From Lobosporangium transversale (lineage: Eukaryota; Mortierellomycota; Mortierellomycetes; Mortierellales; Mortierellaceae), in contig NW_019028990.1 of the NCBI RefSeq assembly GCF_002105155.1, forward strand, positions 117,501-181,500: a stretch of DNA of 64,000 nt. The letters run 5' to 3'. How positions within the stretch are numbered: position 1 is the first letter of the stretch; each line of letters starts with the position of its first letter. Position numbers and translations under genes: made by a program. Shown piece by piece: positions 21,573 to 32,505 of the stretch. The notes beneath the pieces are model-generated. The model was given only the letters and a program-made list of their open reading frames with translations, had not been told where the DNA came from and ran no database searches.

Positions 21573-23127
21573 ACCAAACTTTTGGGGAGTATTTCCAATT
21601 CAATCCCTATCTAAAGTCTATTATTCCTATCAACATCTCTTTTTGAGTTCACTGCTTTCCTTAGTAAAACAAGTACACTATCTCAATAGATAAATGGAGC
21701 AGATGCCAAAAAGCCTGTCAAAGGATGTCAAGCCTAAGCACTGGAAAGATGAAATTGATTCCAGTCGAGTAGGCGCTGAATATTTCTTATCACAACCTGC
21801 ACGACCTGTCTTTATTCCAGCAAATTATATCCTTTCGTGCTTTGGGGCAGGAGGACTCAGATCAGCTATTGTCAGAATGGTCGCAGTGGATGGATGATCT
21901 TGGACGAAGCAATTATGAACATATTCGTCGAAGGGCAAAGTCAGCTGGGATCATGACAAAATATGACATCGACAAATATTATAAAACAATAGAAGCTAAA
22001 ACCTGGAGAGATGAGATTGATGCAAATCGTGAAGGAGCTGGCTATTTCCTACTACAGCGTGGACGCCTTAACTTTAATCCGACAGACTATATAGCCTTTC
22101 GAAGATTGGAAAGGTCAGAGTCATATAAACTACCAATAGAATGGTCACAGTGGATTCTGGATCTCAAGGAAAGCAGTGACGAGCATGTCCGTCGGAAGGC
22201 TGATGCGGCTCCTATAATGGGAAGAGATGACATACACGGATACTACAAGAATATTATTGTTGATGAACATGAGCTGGAGATTCTTGGATTATCATCAAAG
22301 CAAACAATTGGAGGGAGCCATCATCTTGCATCCCTTCTGGAAGATCGACAAGGTACAATACATTCAAGTCTTTCTGATAATACTACTAGCGATTTAATCT
22401 TTAGTTAACTTTTTTTTTTCATTGTATTCTATCTTGATAGCAGGGAAACCCAATACTACACAGTCGCCCACAAGATTGCCTTCAGTGCCTATGAGTCCTT
22501 CGGGTAAAGTTGATTTTCAAGAACTATATTATCATTATTATTACTATTGTTGTTGTTGTAATTACTATTTCATCATCATCTAAACAACGTGGTTTGCTAC
22601 CATTTTCTACTCTGTTACTCTGCTTTAATTAGAATCTACACAAGATCAGAACTTGCGAAATGATGACCAGCATCTTGACATGCCACGACAAAAGAAAGCC
22701 CGCATTTGTTTGTCGCCATTTCCACTTCATGGAGCGTCCTCAGTATCTTCCCGCCACACACCTCCTTATGCTGGGGGGTCAGCAGACTCCTCCCCTGAGT
22801 TGTCAACGATCTCACCTCCCTCATCTCCGGATTTTACTCTTGATGGCGTTAATGTGGAGCAGGAGGCGAACTCTTTTTTTTCCAATGTTGGTACTCTACA
22901 AGATATTCTCTTCAACAGTCTTCAGGAGGGTAAAAACATACCTTCATGGGCCAAAAACCGACCGCTAAACACCTTCATATTGCGGCTCAAGGAAGACTGG
23001 GGCGTTAGAGTTACAAGTTTGTATTACAAACCAGAGGCTCATACCGATGTCTTACCGCTGCCATTTTTGGTTAGTCCGCTATCAATTACAAAAGGTTTAT
23101 TAAGTGGTAGGCTTATAATTGACTAAT

Positions 23128-23139
23128 ACCGATATCGGT
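23128..23139. repeat. 12-bp perfect palindrome
   Basis: ACCGATATCGGT is self-complementary and lies 11 bp before the larger palindrome. Confidence 0.85.
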
Positions 23140-23150
23140 ATGAGTCTGTA

Positions 23151-23193
23151 GTTTTTGCAGCTTCATACAAAGTTTGTATGAAGCTGCAAAAAC
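23151..23193. repeat. 43-bp perfect palindrome (21-bp arms, 1-nt centre)
   Basis: The left arm (23151-23171) begins GTTTTTGCAGCTTC and the right arm (23173-23193) is its exact reverse complement, with a single G at 23172. It overlaps a likely 3' splice site in the accessory gene. Confidence 0.95.
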
Positions 23194-24434
23194 AAAACCT
23201 ATCCTTGACCATACCTATGTGGATGAAATAGCGTATGTATTTGCTCTTGATCTCGATTATTTTGTTAACACTTCTATGGTTGTGCTTAATGCTTAATATT
23301 TACTCACTACATTATTTGATTTTGTACCAGCTTGCTCTCAGGAATTGTGCATCTTAACAAGAATCATATCGGGTTCTCGCAGTCAGAAATATACAAGATA
23401 CATATCTGGGGAGGTGTTCAACATGTTTTACAGTAAAGAAATGGAGGACGCCGATATGAAAAGAGCCGAGGATGCCACAATCCTATGGGCAAACTGGGCT
23501 CAGGTAACGTTTAAATTGAATACATCATTCTTGTGGCTAAAGCTTAACGATCAGTTAAAGGAATGAATCTTAACACCAACATTATCTGTGGATACTTAGA
23601 AACTGAGATTGGACCAGTTGAAAGAGAGATTGGCGGCACAAAGGGATGGTCGGAAGCCTGTAGACATCAGTGTTGAACCATTGATCGAAACGATATTGTC
23701 CTCATATGCTGACTGTAAAGCCAAAAAAATCACATCAGTATTTTTTATTGCACTTCATGTATTCCGGCAATTTAATAGTTGGTCGGGGTTATGCTCAGAA
23801 TCAGATTGCATGACAGCAGTAGTGTCACCAATATTGAGAGAAATCATGGCAATTCAACACAAAATCAAGTTCACATGGTAACATTTTTGATTTCTAAATT
23901 TCACCATTCATTCTTGTGACTATAAAATTACTTATGATTATAAAACTAACATGATTTTTATATAGCGCCAATGCCTGTACAACTACTGGAAAAACGAGAA
24001 AGGTAAATCTCCAACAGAGTGGTCAGTCCCGCCAACCTATTGGACAGACAAAGGACAGGAACGAGGTTTTTTTTGGCGAGATGAAAGGAAAGCACCCAGG
24101 TTCAGAGGCTATCAACACAGATATTCTCCGCCTTGCAATATTCACCAAGGATTCATTAGATTTGCTTCATAACGCTTTGGAGAGAGGACCACCACTTATG
24201 ACTTTCCAGACTGTGGGGTCTGACGTTGTCTTTTTCCTTGGCGCCAGAGTCAATAATACCATCGTCCATATACGGCTGTCAACTGTGGGGCTACCCTCAA
24301 GCTTGACGGAAGTAGAGCTTGATTACGACTTTTTTTCCACCTCTTTCAAGTCCAAACTCTCATTAGCATTACCAAAGATTGCCTTGAGGAGAAACGCACG
24401 ACACCGTTGCAAGAAGACTCTTTCCCAACTCTAG

Positions 24435-25039
24435 GAACTCCAGAACGTAATGAAGCATTGAACAGCACAAAAAACCAAGGAAAGTAAAGAAAAATTTGCA
24501 ATGAGCATTTCGAGTCCCTTTAGATTTTAGAGGAAAGGAAATAAATATTCAGTCCTGAACTTAAAATTTCTTATTTCCGATATGCATCACATGACAATAA
24601 AATATTTTTGAGCGTGTATACTTCATTTTATTCAATTCAAAAAATGTGAAACATTTTTTTTGTTATAATTGTATGAAATACGACTTTGGATATGACTCCA
24701 GATCACGTTCGGGACATTGTTTTGCGCTCCTTTGCGACCTCACGCAACATATTTTTTTTTTTTGCGTTCCTTTGCGGCGTATTTTTTTGAGTTCCCTTTG
24801 TGGTGGTGCAATGCAACATTTTTTGCGTTTCTTTGCAACAATTTTGCGTCCCTTTGCGGTCTTACGCAACCAGCTGCAAGCTTGTCGCTGAGGAGTATGG
24901 GTGATCAATATGAATCATAGGAAAGTGAATGAGAAACGTTCATCTTTTTATTGATCACCTCCTCTTACTGATTTAAATAAGAGTGAAGGACCTCTAATTT
25001 ATAACTACTATATAATTGATAAGTGAAATTACTTGTGTA
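24435..25039. other. Non-coding stretch with a decayed TTTGCG repeat
   Basis: After the frameshifted gene, 24720-24872 contains about four degenerate copies of a unit built on TTTTGCGTYCCTTTGCGG followed in two copies by CTYACGCAAC. Flanking DNA is AT-rich with stops in all frames. Small ORFs here translate the repeat. Confidence 0.45.
24720..24872. repeat. Degenerate TTTGCG-type tandem repeat
   Basis: Four spaced units share TTTTGCG(T/C)(T/C)CCTTTGCG; some end in CTCACGCAAC or CTTACGCAAC. Confidence 0.7.
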
Positions 25040-25242
25040 CAGTACCAGGACAAAATGTATTGGAGTATCCTGAAGTATTCTATTTCAATTCAATTGAACT
25101 AGAAAAAGTTTAGTAGAACTTTATTTACTACCTGCTCCACAGTCGATGAAAAAAAAGATATACAATACTTTATTGAATTGGAAATCGACCTAATTCATTT
25201 ACTATTCTATTTTTTACTCCAATACATTTTGTCCTGGTACTG
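25040..25242. mobile_element. Tc1-like MITE, about 203 bp
   Basis: Exact 28-bp terminal inverted repeats: left 25040-25067 starting CAGTACCAGGACAAAATG and right 25215-25242 ending in its complement. The ends have the CAGT..GGACAAAA..TATTGG character of Tc1/mariner transposon termini, and the left end follows TA. The interior of about 147 bp is AT-rich with no ORF, so it is non-autonomous. The right flank has TCTGTA instead of an immediate TA, so the target duplication is not clean on that side. Confidence 0.85.
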
Positions 25243-25574
25243 TCTGTACAAACATTTTTTCCGTGGGTATTGTATTCAATTTAAAAATGAGAGAAATATG
25301 TTGGTCGACGACTTTAAACAAATATATTTGAATTGGATAGAATGCTTCCTTTTCTATGCGCTTTTTTTTTTTTTTTTTTTTTTTTTTTGGCCATAGCGTT
25401 TCTTGTTGTCAACAACTCGTCTCAGACTCCTATCCTCTGCATCAAACTCATGAGGTTCGTGCGTGGGTTTCTGTTTTCCGACTCTTATGACTTTTGGCGA
25501 AGATTTAAAATATTTTAAATGGCGTTGAAAATAGTCAAAAAAAATAAAAATCCCACATTCATTTTTCCATTACA

Positions 25575-26023
25575 ATGCCAAAATTACCCAAGTCTTGCAC
25601 CTTATACCACTGCGTGTTAAGCTCTGATTCAGAGAGCTTGACTTCCCCCAAAGACAAAGCCAGACATGCCAGAGAATATCATGTTAAGAAAGCAGTCTAT
25701 GAAGACCATGGCACTGGTGCCATCTTTGAGTGCACTCGCGACGAATCAAAAGAATCAAAATTTCACTGCATTTGCAAAATTCATATAAAGTCCACTCATC
25801 CTTCATACGACATCTTCAGAATAAGGAGCGTGAGCACCTAAATGGTTTGGTTCAAAAGAAAGAGGCATTCAAGGACGATTACTTTGTACTGAGATACTGT
25901 ATAAACCAGATAGAGGGTCAGCCTCCAGCGGTGATGCTCCAAATAAATCTAATGCGTACTTTTAAATATATAAAGCTAGAAGCGAAATCATCAGAGCTGA
26001 ATACGAAGGTTTGTAGTCGCTAG
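25575..26023 (+). pseudogene. Frameshifted zinc-finger-like gene
   Basis: The ATG at 25575 opens a frame with paired Cys/His residues (ARHAREYHVKKAVYEDHG, then FECTRDE and FHCICKIH). The expected continuation, a C2H2-like helix (IRHLQNKEREH), lies in another frame from about 25800, so one base has been lost or gained near 25810. The second frame runs on to a stop at 26023 through a helical segment (LVQKKEAFKDDYFVLRY). It may be a decayed transcription-factor-like or transposon-associated gene next to the Crypton. Family not recognised. Confidence 0.45.
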
Positions 26024-26529
26024 AAAATCATAAATACTCTCCACCTATATAAAAACTGTCAAGAACAAGAGACAACATTGTCAACGATTGTTTAATAACG
26101 TTCTGTGCCTTTATTTTATAATATGTATATAGAGCTCGCAAAAACAGTCGGCTATCTTGGAAGCAGTTGTTCATGCAATGTTTTAACCTAATTGATATAA
26201 CTTACTATGTACTGTAATATGGAACTAAAGTTCAATAGGACAAAGGGTTCTTTATTTCTGGACAGACGATATCTTATGTACTAAAAAATAAATCATAAAT
26301 AAGGTTGAAGTGAGTGAGTCATCAATTTTAAAATAACAAAAATATAGCGAAAATGATATGGAATGATGCATAGGACCTTGTGAAATACTTTGATTCACCC
26401 CTGATCCTCAATTAAACCATTAGCCCTCTCCTCATTCCCCTCATTCTCCTCATTCCTGGCGCTCAACACAGGTTCTAGGACTAGTGTACTAGTTATACTC
26501 TAGTATAGATACACCATATCGCTATATTT
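26024..26529. promoter_or_regulatory. Upstream region of the Crypton gene
   Basis: About 500 bp, AT-rich, then CT-rich from about 26400 just before the ATG at 26530. It contains an ACTAGT-type repeated motif (26480-26505). The left end of the Crypton presumably lies here; Cryptons have no terminal inverted repeats, so I cannot place it. Confidence 0.3.
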
Positions 26530-29500
26530 ATGCCACCAAGAAAGCCAAGGACAATACACCCACTGTTTGCTAATGTCGCTAGAGCAAAGGTCATGGATAA
26601 ATCTGGATATTATGAATACCATAACTCACCATCTCCAAGCGCCACTGCCACTACTGTCATGGTTGATGATGATAATCCCCAAGGTAGTGCCATAGACAGT
26701 GCTGAATCTTCAAGCATGATTGGCGGGACCAAGAGAATCAATTATTTTGGACTAGACGAAGAAAGTTCCGACGAGGAAGTGGACGAGGAACGGCGACAAA
26801 GCATCATCAATGGAAAGCGAAAAGCAGATGAACAACTAGAGCCTCTGCCGAACCCAAACCAGCGGGCTTTTATTCAGCTCCCACAACCAACTCTACTTGA
26901 AAGGCAGGATAGGAATCTCGATATCTCAGTCAAGATCGGTTTAAGAGAGCAAGGAGCAGTTACAAGAGCTTCGGCCATTGATCCGGAATTCGAGTCGCCT
27001 CAAAACAACAAAAGTCTAGAATCTAAAACGAAGGTGGAGTTCCGTGAAGCGCAGGCTATGGTACGTGCCCAAGGAGTGCGGGTAGATACTCTTCGAGACA
27101 GTAGTAAGAAGAGTTATGAACGATATATTCGACATTGGAAGGTACGTTAAAGTAATCAAATTTTGCTATAAATTATCAGGAATAAATCAAGCATTCAAGC
27201 CGTGAATTAACTCTCTTCTGTTAGTCTTGGTGTTTCCGTAAAGGATATGGAGATGACTACAGGGTTCGATATGCAAAATTCCACGTATATATGGAGGAAA
27301 ACTTGGCAGATGAGCCTTCCTTTGCGGAAAATCCTGAGGATTGTATTTTACCTATCCGTTGCAAATCAGTGAAGAAAAAGCCATCACCGCCATGCTATGA
27401 AACTGGAGATCGAGCACAGGATGTCAACGAATATCGCTCCAATTTGAATGGAAAGGCAGCTTCATTTGAACTGATTGATATGCATATAAAAGCCTGCGTG
27501 GATTTGTGGGAGCAGCAGATGGTCGATCCTGCCCTAGATATGAGTAATGAACGTCACCCACGATCAAAAGCGATTTGGACTAGGATGGATATTTATAGAA
27601 GGAAGATGAATATAGAGAAGGTTCCGCACAAAAGGCGAGTAGTGCTGGATCGGGGCGATGAACTGGAGGAAATTAAAGAAGTAATGAAAGCAGCGTGGAT
27701 GAAATCAAAAGGCCAAATCCGAATTGGGCTTCGTGATAGGCTGGATGCGGCTTGGTCTCACTTTCTAATGGCCCGAGGCGAGAGCCTAAGATACGCCACT
27801 CTTGGCAACATTGAGGCCCATACATTTCGCCAAAAGGATCCGGCTGGACAATATTGCCTAGGTGTCATCCTCACAATGTTGCAAGGCAAGACAAACGACG
27901 GCAGCCATGAGATGTACGGGGTCGCTGTCAGAAATATAGATGTTGAGCTCTGTCCTGTTGGTGCCCTAGGGTTTTATTTTCTTGACCAATTTGAGGTAAA
28001 TGCAGCTATTCGCTTATTTACAAAACTCTTTATATATACATACTATTTTCAAAGGCCATCGTGCTAATAGTTTCTGTAGTTCCAGGGCGGACCACCGGAC
28101 TTCAACACTCTTGGTGAGGATTGGACGAAGCTTCATTTAATTCATGGTGGCGATAGCACTAAAAAATTTAGTCAATCTGGACATCATCAACCATCCTTCA
28201 AAGCGCAATCAGGAGCTGGAGTGGCTATACCAAACAAAGTAACTCATAGGTATCGTGGCTCTGGAGCTCGTCATGCTCAAGAGGCTGGTGCAGATGTCAG
28301 GTCGATTTCACAGCATGGTGGATGGTCAACTGAGCGTGTTATTACACATTACTTGAGCAGGATTTCTCCAAATGTTGCTTTGCGTATGGCTGGCTTTACA
28401 AACCACGATGAGCCATTTTGGCTACCTAGGAATACTTTCCTCCCGCCAGCTGAGCTTCAGCGTGAGATCTTTCCATTCATCGAAAGTAGTTTTGGTGGAC
28501 ATCCTGACTGGAAAGCCATCGTTGAAAACGTTATGATGGACCGTAATCGTGGGTATGGTAGGCGTCCTGAGTCGAGGTTTAACCCTAGCAAATCAGAGCT
28601 AATATTATCACGCTTTCTTTTGCTGTTAGCTCACTTGCGAAAGGTGATTCTACAGGACGCTGTCGCTCTTTCTCAGACTCAGAATGATCCTGCGAGTAAC
28701 TACATGATGCATCGTATATTTGGCCTTCCATTATTTAGGAGTTCATTGTACTCGGATTTTAAATCGAGACTTATGGAGCGGATGATTACAGAGTCATCGC
28801 CTACCTCAGACAGCCTTCGCACTAATGCGCCAGCTATTCATTCAGAGTTCCGAGCGATGAAAAATAAGCTTAATGACATTGATCGGAAGCTTGGGACGGG
28901 ACTAGTCGGAGACTTCGAAGGAATGATGGAACGTCAACAGACTCTGTGGACACATGCGATTGGCAAGGCTTTTTTAGAAAGCACCAATATGACGGTTCGA
29001 GAACTTGAGCGGGTTGGTTCGTCCATTAAGATGAGCATAACCCAAAGTCGCCAATTATTTTTTGAAACACTGAGCAGAGTAGCTCAAGAAGCAGGAAGAA
29101 AGGAGTACATAAAAGTACAACAGGAAAAGAGGCAACTAAAAGCTAAAATACAACAACCTGCATTGCAAGGGATTCTGGGCAGGCTGTCGAGAGAAGTTCC
29201 ATCATCTAGTAGCTCTGGCATTGATAACTTATCACCACCTAGAGATCCAGAGGATTACCAGCAAGGGAGTGAGAGCGAGAGTGGCGAAAGTGATAGTGGC
29301 CAGGAGAGCGAGCCGGTTGAGCCGGTTGAGCCGGTTGTTATTAACGAAACCGTTATTGCTGTTGATGATCATTCTCATGATGATCAAGATCTATGTGATC
29401 AATTTAACGAGGCACTTGGCACTGACGCACTGGATCAAAATTGGGAGGACCAAGAAGGCCAAGAGGACCAGGAGGCTGGTCAAAATGCAGAAGGACAAAG

Positions 29501-29990
29501 GCGATGGGATAACGAGAAAGAGCTAGAGAAAGAGCTTGGAATGCGCTTGTGCCCATATGTACCTGAATTTCACTACATGGAAATGGAACCAAGGGATAGG
29601 CCGATTCGTGATCTTTGGAAGGAGTGGTTTTATGGAAACGAAGAAAAACCTTCAATATGTCGTATGGAAATTGAACATGGCAGTAGATGGCGTCCTGGCA
29701 ATGCCAAGGCTGCAGTATATTTATTCAAGAAGCGTCTAATCAACTCCGTTCTTAGAGAAATGACCAATGCGGAGCCCAATCTCACGGTGGAACAACGTAT
29801 TTTTTATGCATTGGACAGCGTTCATTTAAAGATATCTCAAGCAGGATCAATTAATAAGTATGAGAAATCTCTTCCAAAAGGCGCTCCAAAACGCCGCCGA
29901 GCTCCTGTACAAGAACCGGACCAGCAAGGTCAGTTAGACCAGCAAGATCAGTTAGAGCAGCAAGATCAGTTAGGCCAACAAGATGCATAG
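26530..29990 (+). mobile_element. Crypton-type tyrosine recombinase gene, intact, 3 exons
   Basis: Join 26530..27141, 27225..27995, 28080..29990 gives 1097 aa, all junctions in phase 0 (donors GTACGT, GTAAAT; acceptors TTAG, GTAG). After a disordered N-terminus a core-binding helix bundle spans the first junction (KKSYERYIRHWKSWCFRKG). The catalytic part has the Arg-I box (RGESLRYATLGNIEAHTF), the H-x-x-R box (VTHRYRGSGARHA), HGGW and the nucleophile region VITHYLSR, so R, H, R, H/W and Y are all present. Further on come helical and acidic linkers, then a GCR1_C-type DNA-binding domain (IRDLWKEWFYGNEEKP, GSRWRPGNAKAAVYLFKKR), the combination typical of fungal CryptonF. The tail is a Gln/Asp/Leu repeat. 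It would integrate circular copies by site-specific recombination; Ndc10-like domestication is an alternative reading. Confidence 0.85.
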
Positions 29991-30528
29991 ATAGACACTT
30001 ATAGTCACTTATTTAATGTTAATAAAAGAAGAATTTTGAATGAAGTTTGACTATTGTCTGTGGACAGCTGATATGGAAGATATATTGCTGTTGCCTATTG
30101 TTTTCAATTCAATCAGAATGGTGAGTACGCTCGGTATTCCACATTTGTGCCGCGAAAAAGATGGACAAACGCCAAGTTATGCTCCAAAATAAGGCACATG
30201 CTGCACGTGAAATATGTTTATGATTCAGAAATTTTATGACCCCAAATAAAAACATACTGTAAGTGCAAGATATCATCTGCCCCACGTGAGTGGTAATTTA
30301 AATCATCGTATACGCTATATGGGTTTAAATGGTGCAGTTGGTGTAGTATTTTTGTATATCACAAATGAGCTGTTTGGCAGCTCCCACAGCGCTGCAACTT
30401 CCAACAGTAATAATTTCAGACTCCTCCCTACTCTAGACTCACCTCCACTTATTTATATAAAGCCAGAATCATGTACAATTATCGAGATTCCGTAGGATAC
30501 ACGTTGCTGCTTGTAGATGAAATAGAGA
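29991..30528. other. 3' flank of the Crypton, no gene seen
   Basis: About 540 bp, AT-rich. The polyadenylation region of the Crypton (AATAAAAG near 30020) is visible. The ORF at 30286-30495 has no supporting feature. Confidence 0.35.
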
Positions 30529-32171
30529 CCCCGTGCAAATAAAAAAAGACCCTCGTGCAAATAACTTTTTTTTATTTGTATGGGGGGAGCAGTGTAAATA
30601 GAGTGTGTACGGGGCAGTGCAAATAGATTTTTTTATAAGTAAAAATTTATGGATTAATCTATTTGGCAGCCCAGTTGCTAAATATTATTTTTTTTTTTTT
30701 GATAACAAGGACCCTCAGGATCATGGGATTTATTTTCTACACTCTATGAACAAAATGCTCCAGAAACTATAGCCAATAAACAGCTATTACTGCACAAACG
30801 ACAAGAGCCGCTGTATCCATGATTTCATAAACCCTGACCGCCGTGGTTGGTACTCAAAGTCCACCTTTCCGACGTGGCCTGTTGCGCAACGCGACAAATT
30901 ATCCGCTATCCATAGTCATCAAAAACTTCATTCCACCTAGCCGCTCCATCACGTCCAGTTTGGTTTTCCCAAGGTAACTGTCCCGGACTCGGTCATCCGC
31001 GATCTTGTAGATCTCTTTTACATTCAGCTTCTGTGAAGGGACAAGGAAATCATTGCTACTACGTCTGTGCTCCCCAACACAGTTGCGTCCTCTAGCGCGT
31101 TTGCTCATAGCAGTGATTCCACGAGCCTTTTCCCATTCAACGGTGACTTTACACCGTTTGTTCCAGATTTCTGTACGACCGAATTCCTCTATGGCCTTGA
31201 CGAAGCGCCCTGCCATATATGTAGCTATCCTTGTTGTTGTCTTGAAGCCAACTTTCCAACTCTGAGCAATGGACTTGGGCGTAAGTCCATGGTAAATGTC
31301 CTGCACAGACCAATCTGGTGTGTGCTCTCTCTCTTCCTCATCATCGCCGTTCCTATCACCATGGCGTCGTACTTCTCGCACACCATCGATATGCATCTCC
31401 AGAGTTTTCCAAATGTAGTCCTCCTCTGCCGCAGTAAAAGTTGGCTCTTTTGTCCTTGGTGGGTCTACACCTCTCTCTCTGGCCCTTTGTGCTTGCTCCT
31501 GCACTGCTTTCAACTCTTTCCTCCATGTCCTCTCCCCTATCACATTCACATTTTGGATTATCTCCTTCCACTTCTCGGCCTGAGTCTCCATCGTCCTTGG
31601 ACATCTCCAGATGTGCGATGTGTCTTCATCCTCTGTCCCACACACTCTGCAGTTGCCGTCTTCATCCCAGTTGCTAAATATTATTTGGCAGCCCATTGCC
31701 AAATATAGTCAACTTTCAAGACTCTCTTTGGCAGCCCAGTTGCCAAATAACATTCATTATTTACTTGGCAGCCTACCCAGCGTTATTTGGCCTCTAACTA
31801 TTTTTTTTTTTTTTTTTTTCATTCCTAGGAACCGTATATGTTTATAACGCTCATACTTCAAATTAATAAAGCTCCCGTCTTCTACGTCATAGTTATGTGT
31901 AGTGACATTGTCTTCAAGTAGGTCGCTCATACAGTTTTGGAGGTGCCATTTGGAGATCAATGCCTATGAGAGGTTTTCGCTCGGAGCAAACGCGTCTCAC
32001 CTACTACCTAGACGTCTTCAATAAACCATTCCCTAGCCGTGTACATTGAAGGCTGTTTTGTGAAGATGTCATCGCCGCTGCCCTTAGTACCTCCGGCGGC
32101 ATTAGCTGTGCAAGGCAATGTATCCACAGAACGCTGCTTGTTTTACCACTGATGTTATGACCCTGTTTATC

Positions 32172-32203
<32 letters not shown>

Positions 32204-32343
32204 TGTATTTGGCAGCCCAGCTGCCACCCAAGAGTGCGAAGTTAAGTGGCAGCCCCCAGAAGTAGGCTGCCAAATAGAGGCAAAAATTACTATATTTGGT
32301 ATGGGCTGCCAAATAGATTAATCCAAAATTTATTTGCACGGGG
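30529..32343. mobile_element. 1.8-kb inverted-repeat element with TTTGGCAGCC units
   Basis: The ends match as inverted repeats: CCCCGTGCAAATAAA at 30529-30543 against its complement at 32329-32343, and a perfect 23-bp pair at 30651-30673 and 32302-32324 starting GGATTAATCTATTTGG. Inside, a palindromic unit of the form TTTGGCAGCCCAGTTGCCAAATA recurs, for example at 31684-31705 and 31727-31749, with partial copies near 30662, 31768, 32208 and 32250-32276. No transposase is present; the only coding sequence is a non-LTR retrotransposon fragment. It behaves like a foldback-type or nested non-autonomous element. It ends 90 bp from the tRNA-Lys gene. Confidence 0.7.
30899..31675 (-). mobile_element. 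Non-LTR retrotransposon 3' ORF fragment
   Basis: A minus-strand open frame of 267 codons, whose first codons come from an internal TTTGGCAGCC unit; the retroelement part begins at about 31675. It starts with the Cys/His cluster CRVCGTEDEDTSHIWRCP (C-x2-C, then H and C), the zinc knuckle found near the end of LINE-type reverse transcriptase polyproteins. A helical, basic region of about 230 residues follows (WKVGFKTTTRIATYMAGRFV, and RFVKAIEEFGRTEIWNKRC). The reverse transcriptase and endonuclease domains are missing, so this is a 5'-truncated copy. Open frame to the stop at 30899 suggests a recent insertion or selection. Confidence 0.65.
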
Positions 32344-32432
32344 CCGTACAAATAACTTCATCCTATCGCAGAATGCAAAAAAGGGATCTCTCAACTGTCC
32401 TTAAGACATTGAGATATCCATTATATGGATTA

Positions 32433-32505
32433 CGCCCAATGTGGGGGTCGAACCCACAACCTTGAGATTAAGAGTCTCACGCTCTACCGATTGAGCTAAC
32501 CGGGC
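32433..32505 (-). tRNA. tRNA-Lys (CTT)
   Basis: 73-nt cloverleaf on the minus strand: acceptor stem GCCCGGT pairs with ATTGGGC, D arm TAGCTCAATCGGTAGAG, anticodon loop ACTCTTAATC with anticodon CTT, T arm with GGTTCGACC. No intron. The A and B boxes are intact, so pol III transcription is likely. Confidence 0.97.

Larger units (their letters stand above)
20243..21693. other. Repeat-rich intergenic region
   Basis: Contains AT-rich DNA (20276-20360), a purine-only tract of about 95 nt (20381-20477), an A18 run (20594-20611), a (CT)n microsatellite (20971-21001), and the 216-bp tandem duplication listed separately. The region ends at the ATG at 21694. A reading frame runs through the tandem repeat because the period is divisible by three, but I have no evidence that it is translated. 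Confidence 0.4.
21694..24434 (+). pseudogene. Frameshifted gene: two tandem WSQW-type domains plus E-x-K nuclease-like C-terminus
   Basis: Exon segments 21694..22352, 22444..22503, 22633..about 23069, about 23155..23232, 23331..23503, 23600..23877, 23966..24434 can be linked largely in phase. The first segment encodes two tandem copies of an ~85-residue domain (W-K/R-DEID, GA-YFL, EWSQW, EH-RR-A, YYK). The first copy has lost two bases at about 21830 relative to the second, breaking the frame. Another two-base loss is implied near 23410, between a segment ending HIWGG and one starting EVFNMFYSKEM. The C-terminal part contains EVFFGEMKGKHPGSEA, which resembles the E-x-K end of PD-(D/E)XK nucleases. 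I do not recognise the N-terminal domain. One exon junction lies within a 43-bp palindrome. Probably a decayed accessory gene or effector. Confidence 0.55.

Noticed and set aside
23141-23193. Hairpin as a possible terminator or riboswitch
   Set aside because: This is a eukaryotic nuclear gene, and the palindrome lies at a splice acceptor inside coding sequence, so a bacterial-type terminator makes no sense.
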